DNA from: Lachnospiraceae bacterium UBA1718
GTDB lineage: Bacteria; Bacillota; Clostridia; Lachnospirales; Lachnospiraceae
NCBI GenBank assembly: GCA_002317245.1
Contig: DCIU01000084.1
Location: 1-12,941, forward strand
DNA length: 12,941 nucleotides
Direction: 5' to 3'
A program made the position numbers and the translations under genes. The first letter of the stretch is position 1; every line of letters starts with the position of its first letter. Below the pieces are notes generated by a model. It had not been told where the DNA came from. It saw nothing but the letters and a program-made list of their open reading frames with translations, and ran no database searches. This document shows, piece after piece, positions 5,852-12,116 of the stretch.

Positions 5852-6532
5852 TTATCTTAGCATAACCTTATCCCACCCATAATCATGATAAGAATCTATA
5901 TCTAAATCAAACATTTCAACATATTTCTTGATGTTATATGTTCTTGGAGTCGTCAACACATCCGAAGAAGAGAAAAACTGTTCCTCCAAAGTTTTATTTC
6001 CATTGCATATAGCCTTTATGTCGTCTGCGTAATATGAACCATCTCTGACCTGTTCAAAGTGATCCACAACATACTTGTCATCATTTTTCTTTACATACAT
6101 TACACCAGGTGCTTCGCCTCCTGATATATTTTCAAGCGTAGTTCCAACTTTTTCATAAACAAATAGCCAGTAATTGCCATATACTTTTACGATATCTGCA
6201 TTATTTTCGTCTACCTCTGTCATAAATATACAGAATGCTGGAATTGCCACACTAGCCTTCATTTCATAGTGATAGTTATCAGCAAGATAATATTCTGTAA
6301 TAGCCTTTTCAATTGGATCATCACCATAGTAAACATATTCCGGCAATATATTGCACTCGTCATCTATGTTTGTCTCTGCCATATTATTATCGTTTTCCGA
6401 AGTAACAACCTCTACTGTCTCCTCTGTAGAAGATACATTCTCTTCACTTTTACCACATCCAGCTAAAACTATAAAAATGAATGACAACACTAATAGAATT
6501 TTCATACTGGAATTTCTTAATATATGGTTCAT
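5852..6532 (-). CDS. Lipoprotein of a conserved clostridial family
   Basis: A 226-aa protein with a type II signal: basic start, hydrophobic KILLVLSFIFIVLAGC and lipobox LAGC with Cys26, followed by a Glu/Ser/Thr-rich tether. The mature domain (about 60-226) includes DPIEKAITEYY, VKVYGNYWLFVYE, ISGGEAPGVMYVKK and a final YHDYGWDKVML. From memory these features recur in small secreted or lipid-anchored proteins of gut Firmicutes whose function is unknown. AGGAG is 10 nt before ATG 6532, supporting this start over M10. It follows the preceding gene by 41 nt with no terminator, so it is likely in the same unit. It should sit on the outer face of the membrane. Confidence 0.8.
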   Translation of the reverse strand: MNHILRNSSMKILLVLSFIFIVLAGCGKSEENVSSTEETVEVVTSENDNNMAETNIDDECNILPEYVYYGDDPIEKAITEYYLADNYHYEMKASVAIPAFCIFMTEVDENNADIVKVYGNYWLFVYEKVGTTLENISGGEAPGVMYVKKNDDKYVVDHFEQVRDGSYYADDIKAICNGNKTLEEQFFSSSDVLTTPRTYNIKKYVEMFDLDIDSYHDYGWDKVMLR

Positions 6533-6573
6533 TTTACATTATCTCCTATTGATGTAGTGCCTCGATTAGCTTC

Positions 6574-7218
6574 TTAATTATGTATAGCCAGTGTTTTCAC
6601 TACCTCTTCAAATCTCTCAGATTTATTATCAATGTCATACTGTGAGACACCATAATATCGATAAACTCGTCTGAAATCTCGGTTGAATTTTCTCACACTA
6701 TGTTTGTTACCAGATGCACCGCCACCGATATAATCATAATGCTTCTCAATAACAAATCTGGATTCATTATTGCCATTTTCCTTAACAAATGTATGTAAGT
6801 CAATCTCAAACTTCTCTGCTGGAACTACCTCAGCTGCTTTTTCACGCTGCTTGAATTGTTCCCAATGCTCCTTCAATGCTTCTTCAGTATGATCTTTTAA
6901 AATGGGAATTTCTGCATATTCACCCAAAAGTTCTGGTTTGTACTGCATAATAAATGATGAACGAATTTCTTTATAATCTTGCTTGTATATAGTATCATCA
7001 CGCCCTATCTCTTTATATCCCAAGACATCCACTATATATTCACTCACTTGATCAAGATTATGTTCATTAGCTTTTATATGCTTTCTTATATGAGCCTTAT
7101 GAATCTGGTTGATATAATTATATATCTTATGTTTCAGCGAAATTTTCCGCTTATCACTAGCTATATATACTGCAGTCGGACCATCCGATTCTGTTATCTT
7201 AGTTATTTCTTCTTTCAT
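6574..7218 (-). CDS. Soluble protein with N-terminal DGPT motif; function unknown
   Basis: A 214-aa hydrophilic protein without TM segments. Residues 9-22 (TESDGPTAVYIASD) closely resemble the DGPTA(I/V)(F/Y) motif of sodium-pumping carboxybiotin decarboxylase beta subunits (OadB/GcdB), where the Asp lies in the ion path. The rest does not resemble that membrane protein: residues 25-60 are basic and helical (KHKIYNYINQIHKAHIRKHI), and a YKPELLGEYAEIP segment falls at about 92-104. I recall similar small proteins from Lachnospiraceae, sometimes mislabelled as decarboxylase subunits. GAGGA is 5 nt before the ATG; the gene begins 12 nt after the previous stop. It is a family of unknown function, not a decarboxylase. 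Confidence 0.75.
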   Translation of the reverse strand: MKEEITKITESDGPTAVYIASDKRKISLKHKIYNYINQIHKAHIRKHIKANEHNLDQVSEYIVDVLGYKEIGRDDTIYKQDYKEIRSSFIMQYKPELLGEYAEIPILKDHTEEALKEHWEQFKQREKAAEVVPAEKFEIDLHTFVKENGNNESRFVIEKHYDYIGGGASGNKHSVRKFNRDFRRVYRYYGVSQYDIDNKSERFEEVVKTLAIHN

Positions 7219-7230
7219 CGATTCCTCATT

Positions 7231-7815
7231 TTATCTGTTAGACAAATATTCCAAATATGCTTTATTCTTCATGTATCCTTCCATATATCCCATATCATAC
7301 TGTTCTTTCAAAATGTCATTCAAAATTCCTATCCAATCTTCCCTTGTATCCAAAGAATAGAAGCCGTGCTGTGCAGTCTGCTCAATCTCCTGCTTTGCAT
7401 GCATCATCGTAAACCTTGCAACTGCATCCGGACATTTACCACTCTTTTCTCCATACACAGCCAAAGCATACATTTCATAGGAATCTGCATTGTTTGGATC
7501 GATACTATTAATATCAATAAATCTTTCTTCAAGCAAATTATCATCCATATCCCACACCTTCATTTTATAAACGGGATTTGCGGGATCATAATCCTGAGGT
7601 TGATACAGGGTAATACTGCGACCTGCATTTGGATTAGCCCAAGCTCCAACTGACTTCTCGACATCCCCCTCTTTTGACATATGCAAAGTAAGATTAGGAC
7701 TAGGCATCTCTGTTACATTTCCAATTGCAGCACCAAAAGATTTACCACTATTATTCTGAACTTTATTTGTATAATTATATGCTCCGTAAGTATTTCCTAT
7801 ACTACCAACATTCAT
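7231..7815 (-). CDS. Conserved protein of unknown function, coupled to the integrase stub
   Basis: A 194-aa soluble protein. The N-terminal 45 residues are low-complexity and rich in Gly, Asn and Tyr (MNVGSIGNTYGAYNYTNKVQ). A compact domain follows, with SITLYQPQDYDPANPVYKMK, a DINSIDPNNADSYEMYAL segment and a helical C-terminus. It has no signal peptide, TM segment or catalytic motif I recognise. I believe similar proteins are frequent in Lachnospiraceae, but I know of no function. The ATG overlaps the integrase stop as ATGA, and there is no close ribosome site, so translation probably depends on the truncated integrase being translated. It heads the cargo unit. Confidence 0.75.
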   Translation of the reverse strand: MNVGSIGNTYGAYNYTNKVQNNSGKSFGAAIGNVTEMPSPNLTLHMSKEGDVEKSVGAWANPNAGRSITLYQPQDYDPANPVYKMKVWDMDDNLLEERFIDINSIDPNNADSYEMYALAVYGEKSGKCPDAVARFTMMHAKQEIEQTAQHGFYSLDTREDWIGILNDILKEQYDMGYMEGYMKNKAYLEYLSNR

Positions 7816-8255
7816 ATCTTATCAATACTTGATCGTGAGAATTCTCCATTGTTAGCGCTATTAATCAATTTCTGCAAGTCATCAGAAGTAAGACTCTGAT
7901 ATCTATCATTAGCATATTTACTTTCGCCAATTCTACATCTTACAGTATCCTTTAGTCTTTTGAAGCTTGTCGGAGAAACTTTATTTTTCTTATATGTATC
8001 AAGCCACCAGGTCATTGCATTAATAAGGGTTTCTTTGTTAGGTGCTACAACAGCCTTCTTAGTTTTTGTCTCTTTTTCCTTCATCTTTTTTATACAGGCA
8101 TTGACCGTATCTCCAAAAACTCCTATTTCTTTTTTAGAACCATCATCCAAAACTATTGTTTTTCTGAAATAAATTTTCCCCTTAGCGCGAGTAAAAGAAC
8201 CTTCCCCATAAGGTAATTTAGGTAACTTCTTTTCTAATGATTTCTTTGAATCCAT
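7812..8255 (-). pseudogene. int: Truncated tyrosine integrase lacking its catalytic domain
   Basis: A 147-aa reading frame from ATG 8255, with GAGGAGG 6 nt upstream; the open frame to 8282 has no better start. Residues 16-60 are the arm-binding domain (YGEGSFTRAKGKIYF, then DDGSKKEIGVF). Residues 72-147 are the SAM-like core-binding domain (WWLDTYKKNKVSPTSFKRLK, LTSDDLQKLIN, SRSSIDKI). A full enzyme of this type has about 380-420 residues; the catalytic part with the Arg, His-x-x-Arg and Tyr residues is absent here and I see no remnant of it in the window. The stop falls exactly on the start of the next gene. It cannot recombine DNA alone but could still bind the arm sites, perhaps as a repressor or decoy. 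It lies next to the right att site, as an integrase should. Confidence 0.85.
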
Positions 8256-8360
8256 GTTGTACCTCCTCATTTGTTGAATCAAACAATTACTTCATAGTAA
8301 ATATGAGGCTACAAATCCAAAGCCAGACAATAAATTAAAAGAGACACCTGAGGTATATTA

Positions 8361-8385
8361 GGTCACAGGTTTGGTCACAGGTTTA
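8361..8385. repeat. Right arm-type sites: tandem 12-bp motif
   Basis: Two identical adjacent 12-mers, GGTCACAGGTTT, followed by A, in the same orientation as the pair at 152-176. They lie 128 bp inside the right att repeat and about 105 bp upstream of the integrase start, so bound integrase could also affect its own promoter. The rest of 8256-8513 holds no gene. Confidence 0.75.
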
Positions 8386-8460
8386 GATAAAAATACTCAA
8401 CTTTTATTAACGCTAAATGGGAAATACCACCAAGAGGGCGGTAGCTTGTATTGACTGTAA

Positions 8461-8493
8461 AAAACAGAAAAAACAGCGTATATACGCTGTTTT
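8461..8493 (-). terminator. Island-borne terminator for tRNA-Trp
   Basis: A 24-nt perfect palindrome (8470-8493; AAAACAGCGTAT and its complement). On the minus strand it lies about 25 nt past the tRNA 3' end and continues TTCTGTTTT. It belongs to the island and replaces the original terminator, which is now at 1-24. Confidence 0.75.
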
Positions 8494-8513
8494 CCACTGT
8501 TTTTCCAACTTGA

Positions 8514-8565
8514 ATTTTTAGCAGGGGATGAGAGAATCGAACTCCCACCAAAGGTTTTGGAGACC
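8514..8565. repeat. Right att copy inside tRNA-Trp
   Basis: The second copy of the 52-bp direct repeat (see 41-92), forming the 3' part of the functional tRNA-Trp. The crossover lies somewhere within it. The tRNA is kept whole because the island carried the same sequence. Confidence 0.9.
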
Positions 8566-8592
8566 CCTATCATACCATTTGACCAATCCCCT
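8522..8592 (-). tRNA. tRNA-Trp (anticodon CCA)
   Basis: A complete cloverleaf: acceptor AGGGGAT/ATCCCCT, D stem GTCA/TGAT (one G-U), anticodon stem GGGGT/ACCTT around the loop CTCCAAA (anticodon CCA, decoding UGG), T stem GGGAG/CTCTC with loop TTCGATT, discriminator G. It is 71 nt long; the next bases are CTA, so the CCA tail must be added by enzyme. It is the integration target; the 3' part (8565-8522) is now island-derived. A 6-bp hairpin (CGTTGG/CCAACG, 8597-8615) precedes the mature 5' end. Confidence 0.95.
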
Positions 8593-8621
8593 AATCCGTT
8601 GGCGTTACACCAACGAAAATG

Positions 8622-8650
8622 ATTATAACAAAAGCCTTCAAATAAGGCAA
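8622..8650 (-). promoter_or_regulatory. Sigma-A type promoter of tRNA-Trp
   Basis: On the minus strand, TTGCCT (8650-8645) and TATAAT (8627-8622) are 17 bp apart. The start would be near 8615, leaving a 23-nt precursor leader. The spacer overlaps the chemoreceptor gene's terminator. Confidence 0.75.
8630..8648 (-). terminator. Short terminator after the chemoreceptor gene
   Basis: GCCTT (8634-8638) pairs with AAGGC (8644-8648) around ATTTG on the minus strand, followed by TTTTG. The stem is short, so read-through into tRNA-Trp is possible. Confidence 0.55.
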
Positions 8651-8685
8651 GTGTTTTTTATTAAGTTCCTCAGCCAAGCGCCTTC

Positions 8686-10152
8686 CTAGCCAAGTACCTT
8701 CTTAAGGTCTGCAGCTAATGCATTGATATTATCCATAATCTGCTGAAGATCATTCATGCATACTGTAGCCTCGCTAGCTGTCTCAAGTCCATTAGTAGAA
8801 CCAGCAGCAACCTCTTCACTTGTTGCTGAGAGGTGAGCGATATTGTCGGAGATAACTCCTGTATTATTAATGATATCGTTAACCTTGCTCTCTGTTTCCT
8901 TAATCTCTTCAATAAGGCTGTTAACATCTTCATTAATCTCATCGAATTTAGCTCTTGAGCTCTCGATAAGATTATTCTGTACTTCAAGGGAAGCTGTTGT
9001 ATTCTCAACACTACTGCCAGCCTGCTTAGCATCCTCATTAAGCTCGTTAATGATGTCTGCAATCTTGTTAGTAGCTGACTGTGTCTGCTCTGAAAGACCA
9101 CGGATCTCATCAGCAACGACTGCGAAGCCCTTACCAGCCTCACCAGCTCTTGCAGCCTCGATAGAAGCATTAAGTGCTAAGAGGTTAGTCTGTGATGAAA
9201 TACCAGAGATAACATTGATAATCTCCTTAACGTCATCAACTCTCTTAGTAAGCTTCTCAGTACTTGCTACTGTTGCCTCACTAGCCTGCTTAACGATAAC
9301 GGCCTGTGATCCAAGGTTATTAATAAGCTCCATACCCTCTGCGACTCTTGCATGAGTCTCATCAGATGTAGCAAGCATAAGGTTCATCTGCTCCTTAGCT
9401 CCGTCAGAGCTCTCATTAATCTCTGAACACATAACAGCCTGCTCCTGAATAGCTTCAGCTGTTGTCTCAGTACTGCTTGCGATATCATTCATAACGCTCT
9501 CATTAGTAGAGATTGTACCGCTAAGCTTCTCCATAGCAATTGTAGAATCATCAAGATGAGCAGTAATGTCTGCGGCAATAGCGATAACTCCGTCTGCTGT
9601 TGTCTTAGCCTTATCAGCAGCTTCCTGAATAGTTGCAGCGCTCTCTGTATTAATATCAGTTAATGTATTAATAACCATAACTGCTACTATAACGCCGAAT
9701 ATCATAAGTACTGTACAGATAAATGCAACTTCATTAGCTATTGTTCCGTCATTGCAGAGTCTGCAGCAGAGAACGATTGTACCAATAATACTAATAAGTC
9801 CGCCTAAGATAGTAAGTCTCTTCCTAAGATATATGATAGAACCCATTAACATTGGAAGGGCTGACACAAATAATACTATCTGTCTCGCGCCAATACATAT
9901 TCCAATGTAAGCCACAGCCGCACCTATCATTATTATCATTCCACCAAGGTACTTGTCAGGGAATCTGAATCTTCCAATATTAGCTGTGATTAATCCAACT
10001 GCACAGAGTGCAATACCAACAATTGCACCGGTTCCACCGCCAGCGAGCAAAACTGCCACATTAAATGCAAGTAATGCAACAATCAAAAACAGCTCTACTG
10101 GAAAAATAGCCCTTGTCGCTCTACGATACTGATGTTCATTCATTACGATCAT
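8686..10152 (-). CDS. Methyl-accepting chemotaxis protein with six TM segments and no outer sensor domain
   Basis: A 488-aa receptor. Six hydrophobic segments lie at about 17-37, 41-60, 69-89, 91-109, 113-132 and 140-162, joined by short loops, so there is no periplasmic ligand domain. The rest is a long coiled coil: an adaptation region (about 165-300), the highly conserved signalling tip (about 317-351: SSQTNLLALNASIEAARAGE, then KGFAVVADEIR), and the return helix. Receptors like this relay to CheA and CheW; with no outer domain it may sense membrane state, energy or an intracellular cue. Two starts are possible, ATG 10152 or ATG 10143; GGGGG lies at a better distance from 10143. It has its own promoter at 10198-10226. 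It shows that the organism is, or was, chemotactic. Confidence 0.92.
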   Translation of the reverse strand: MIVMNEHQYRRATRAIFPVELFLIVALLAFNVAVLLAGGGTGAIVGIALCAVGLITANIGRFRFPDKYLGGMIIMIGAAVAYIGICIGARQIVLFVSALPMLMGSIIYLRKRLTILGGLISIIGTIVLCCRLCNDGTIANEVAFICTVLMIFGVIVAVMVINTLTDINTESAATIQEAADKAKTTADGVIAIAADITAHLDDSTIAMEKLSGTISTNESVMNDIASSTETTAEAIQEQAVMCSEINESSDGAKEQMNLMLATSDETHARVAEGMELINNLGSQAVIVKQASEATVASTEKLTKRVDDVKEIINVISGISSQTNLLALNASIEAARAGEAGKGFAVVADEIRGLSEQTQSATNKIADIINELNEDAKQAGSSVENTTASLEVQNNLIESSRAKFDEINEDVNSLIEEIKETESKVNDIINNTGVISDNIAHLSATSEEVAAGSTNGLETASEATVCMNDLQQIMDNINALAADLKKVLG

Positions 10153-10172
10153 CCCCCATTTATTATTATTCT

Positions 10173-10186
10173 GTGACTAAAGTCAC
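10173..10186 (-). promoter_or_regulatory. Palindrome in the chemoreceptor leader
   Basis: GTGACT and AGTCAC flank a 2-bp centre, just past the expected start site and about 20 nt before the start codon. It could be a repressor operator or a small RNA hairpin limiting translation. The perfect symmetry and location are what is seen; the role is inferred. Confidence 0.4.
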
Positions 10187-10197
10187 ACCCTTTTCCC

Positions 10198-10226
10198 ATT
10201 ATACAATTGTTAGAATATTTTATCAA
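10198..10226 (-). promoter_or_regulatory. Strong sigma-A promoter of the chemoreceptor gene
   Basis: TTGATA (10226-10221; 5 of 6) and TATAAT (10203-10198; 6 of 6) are 17 bp apart on the minus strand. The -35 box lies in the last codons of radA. Confidence 0.8.
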
Positions 10227-11583
10227 TTGCATCTGCAATTGATTTAACGCCAACAATTTCAATGCCCTCAGTTTCCTTAAGTCCGCTTAGATTACCGTAA
10301 GGAACAATGGCCCTGGTGAATCCAAGTTTCTTAGCCTCCATAACCCTGCTTGCCGCTGCATTAACCGCTCTTACCTCACCAGATAATCCTATCTCTCCGA
10401 AGGCCGCCACCTTCTCATCAATCGGCTTATTCCTGAAGCTGGATACAATAGCAAGGACTATTGCCAGATCCACCGCCGGCTCCGTAATCTTCATTCCACC
10501 GGCAATATTAATATAGGAATCATAATCTCCTATCTGAAGCTCCATTCTCTTCTCAAGCACTGCCATCAGGAGATTAAGCCTGTTGGTGTCGCTTCCTGCG
10601 CTCTGTCTCCTTGGAAATCCGAAGTTGGTCCTTGATACAAGGGCCTGAATCTCAAGCAGAATTGGTCTGGTGCCCTCAATGGTGCAGGATACAATTGACC
10701 CGCTGGCCCCCTCCGGTCTTCCATTAAGCATATATTCTGATGGGTTGGGTACTTCTGTAAGTCCCTCAGACTTCATCTCGAATACGCCTATCTCATTGGT
10801 AGAGCCGAACCTGTTCTTAACCCCCCTTAGGATTCTGTAGGACGCATGCCTGTCACCCTCGAAGTAGAGCACTGTATCCACCATATGCTCCAGCACTCGC
10901 GGTCCAGCCACAGTACCTTCTTTAGTCACATGTCCAACGATGAATACCGATATGCCCTGCTCCTTGGCAATGCGCATCAGGATACTGGTCGCCTCCCTTA
11001 CCTGCGATACGCTTCCAGGGGTCGCGTCCAGATACTGACTGTACATGGTCTGTATGGAATCCACTATCATAACCTCAGGCGCATTCACTTTTACAATATC
11101 ACTTATATTCTCAAGGCAGGTCTCACACAAGAGCTTCACCGAATCAGATATATCGCCGATTCTGACTGCTCGTAGCTTAATCTGTCGCAGGCTCTCCTCA
11201 CCTGACACATAGAGGACACTGTGCCCCTTATCGCCCAGCTTCTTGCATACCTGCAAAAGCAGCGTCGACTTACCTATTCCCGGGTCACCACCTACAAGAG
11301 TCAGGGAGCCGGGCACAATACCGCCGCCCATAACCCTGTCAAGCTCTTCGATGCCAATCTTAATTCTGTCTTCCTCATTAAGAGAGATCTCGCCGAAGGT
11401 AACCGGCTTATTGTCACTGCCAGTCTGCCTTGCTGCTGCCGCAGGGGCAACTGCTCTGGAATCAATCTTCTCCTCGACTGCTGTTCCTACTGCCTTGCAG
11501 ACTGGACACTGGCCGAACCACTTGGCCGCATCGTAGCCACACTCATTACAGAAGAACGCTGTCTTCATCTTAGCCTTAGCCAT
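10210..11583 (-). CDS. radA: DNA repair and branch-migration ATPase RadA/Sms
   Basis: A 457-aa protein of full family length. Domains in order: zinc finger C12-x2-C15...C26-x2-C29 (CNEC, CPVC); RecA-like ATPase with Walker A GGDPGIGKST at 98-107, SGEES at 127-131, Walker B VMIVD at 171-175 and the RadA-specific KNRFG at 256-260; then a Lon-protease-like C-terminal domain (about 285-457). RadA is a hexameric helicase that drives branch migration and processes recombination intermediates. ATG 11583 is chosen because AAGGAG lies just upstream; the frame extends to TTG 11601 without a ribosome site. It follows clpC and the 135-aa gene; clpC-radA neighbourhood is common in Firmicutes. A terminator separates it from the gene before, so it may have limited read-through expression or an internal promoter. 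Confidence 0.97.
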   Translation of the reverse strand: MAKAKMKTAFFCNECGYDAAKWFGQCPVCKAVGTAVEEKIDSRAVAPAAAARQTGSDNKPVTFGEISLNEEDRIKIGIEELDRVMGGGIVPGSLTLVGGDPGIGKSTLLLQVCKKLGDKGHSVLYVSGEESLRQIKLRAVRIGDISDSVKLLCETCLENISDIVKVNAPEVMIVDSIQTMYSQYLDATPGSVSQVREATSILMRIAKEQGISVFIVGHVTKEGTVAGPRVLEHMVDTVLYFEGDRHASYRILRGVKNRFGSTNEIGVFEMKSEGLTEVPNPSEYMLNGRPEGASGSIVSCTIEGTRPILLEIQALVSRTNFGFPRRQSAGSDTNRLNLLMAVLEKRMELQIGDYDSYINIAGGMKITEPAVDLAIVLAIVSSFRNKPIDEKVAAFGEIGLSGEVRAVNAAASRVMEAKKLGFTRAIVPYGNLSGLKETEGIEIVGVKSIADAIDKIF

Positions 11584-11599
11584 AATTCTCCTTACATTC

Positions 11600-11632
11600 A
11601 AAAAGAGGACCCGGTTAACACTGAGTCCTCTT
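11600..11632 (-). terminator. Terminator between the 135-aa gene and radA
   Basis: AAGAGGAC (11632-11625) pairs perfectly with GTCCTCTT (11610-11603) on the minus strand, followed by TTT. It lies 17 nt ahead of the radA start, close to its ribosome site, so radA expression may depend on read-through. Confidence 0.85.
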
Positions 11633-11636
11633 AAGA

Positions 11637-12044
11637 TTATGCCTTCTTAATGCTAATAGTTGCTGGTGCTGCTCCAAGCTCTACATTGAAGCTAACCTTA
11701 CCACCCATGTTAGTAGCCATAACGCCTGCGCTGCTACCGTTAACTATTACCTCGTACTGTGCATCCTCCTCAAGTCCTACAGTAATCTGAGCATCCTCAG
11801 CACCTTCAACCTCGAAGTCTACACCCTTCTCTGTCTCTATAAAGTTATATACGCTTGTACCTGGTACGGATTCGTATGCGAATAATCCGTTCTTCTCTAA
11901 CTTGGTCATGGCCTTGTAGGTCTTAACCTTCATCAGATCACCATTGTACTTATAATCCTCTAACTTAGCCTTCTCAGCAAGAATGTGATTACCGAAGCTT
12001 AAGCTTCCATTCTGCTCTGTGCGAAGCAACTGTTCAACTGCCAT
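11637..12044 (-). CDS. Conserved 135-aa protein between clpC and radA; function unknown
   Basis: A small soluble protein: MAVEQLLRTEQNGSLSFGNH at the start, then KVKTYKAMTKLEKNGLFAYE and SVPGTSVYNF, and a beta-rich C-terminus with GAEDAQITVGLEEDAQYEV. It has no signal peptide, TM segment or catalytic motif. From memory, homologs in Lachnospiraceae are labelled endosialidase chaperone-like, a label I would not trust. AGGAGG is 8 nt upstream of the ATG. A possible -10 box TATACT (12109-12104) with a weak -35 lies just after clpC, so it may have its own promoter; a strong terminator follows. Position between a proteolysis ATPase and radA may hint at stress, but no function can be derived. Confidence 0.85.
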   Translation of the reverse strand: MAVEQLLRTEQNGSLSFGNHILAEKAKLEDYKYNGDLMKVKTYKAMTKLEKNGLFAYESVPGTSVYNFIETEKGVDFEVEGAEDAQITVGLEEDAQYEVIVNGSSAGVMATNMGGKVSFNVELGAAPATISIKKA

Positions 12045-12116
12045 TGCATTATCCTCCTAAGATGCACCGTATGTATGGTAGTGCCAACTGTTTGTCTGTA
12101 AATAGTATAACTTATT

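Larger units (their letters stand above)
41..8565. mobile_element. tRNA-Trp integrated island with a defective integrase (CIME-like)
   Basis: The island is bounded by a 52-bp perfect direct repeat, one copy of which is the 3' part of tRNA-Trp. The inserted length (repeat to repeat) is 8473 bp. It has tandem 12-bp arm-like motifs inside both ends, an excisionase-type gene at the left end and a truncated tyrosine integrase at the right end. In the circular form xis would read across the joined att site toward int, a common order. It is visibly more AT-rich than the clpC-radA-MCP backbone. I see no relaxase, coupling ATPase, replication gene or transposase. By analogy with cis-mobilizable elements (CIMEs), it could move only if a related element supplied integrase. 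Confidence 0.85.

Noticed and set aside
6574..7218. Oxaloacetate or malonate decarboxylase beta subunit
   Set aside because: Only a short N-terminal motif matches; the protein is soluble and lacks the many membrane segments of that family.
6979..7653. 224-codon plus-strand hydrophobic frame
   Set aside because: It is the complement of two well-supported minus-strand genes and spans their junction; no start signal.
152..8385. CRISPR-like repeats from the GGTCACAGGTTT copies
   Set aside because: Only tandem pairs without spacers occur, at each end of the island; arm sites explain them better.
8754..9355. Open frames inside the chemoreceptor gene on both strands
   Set aside because: They are out-of-frame shadows of a gene with clear domain structure; they have no ribosome sites or recognisable domains.
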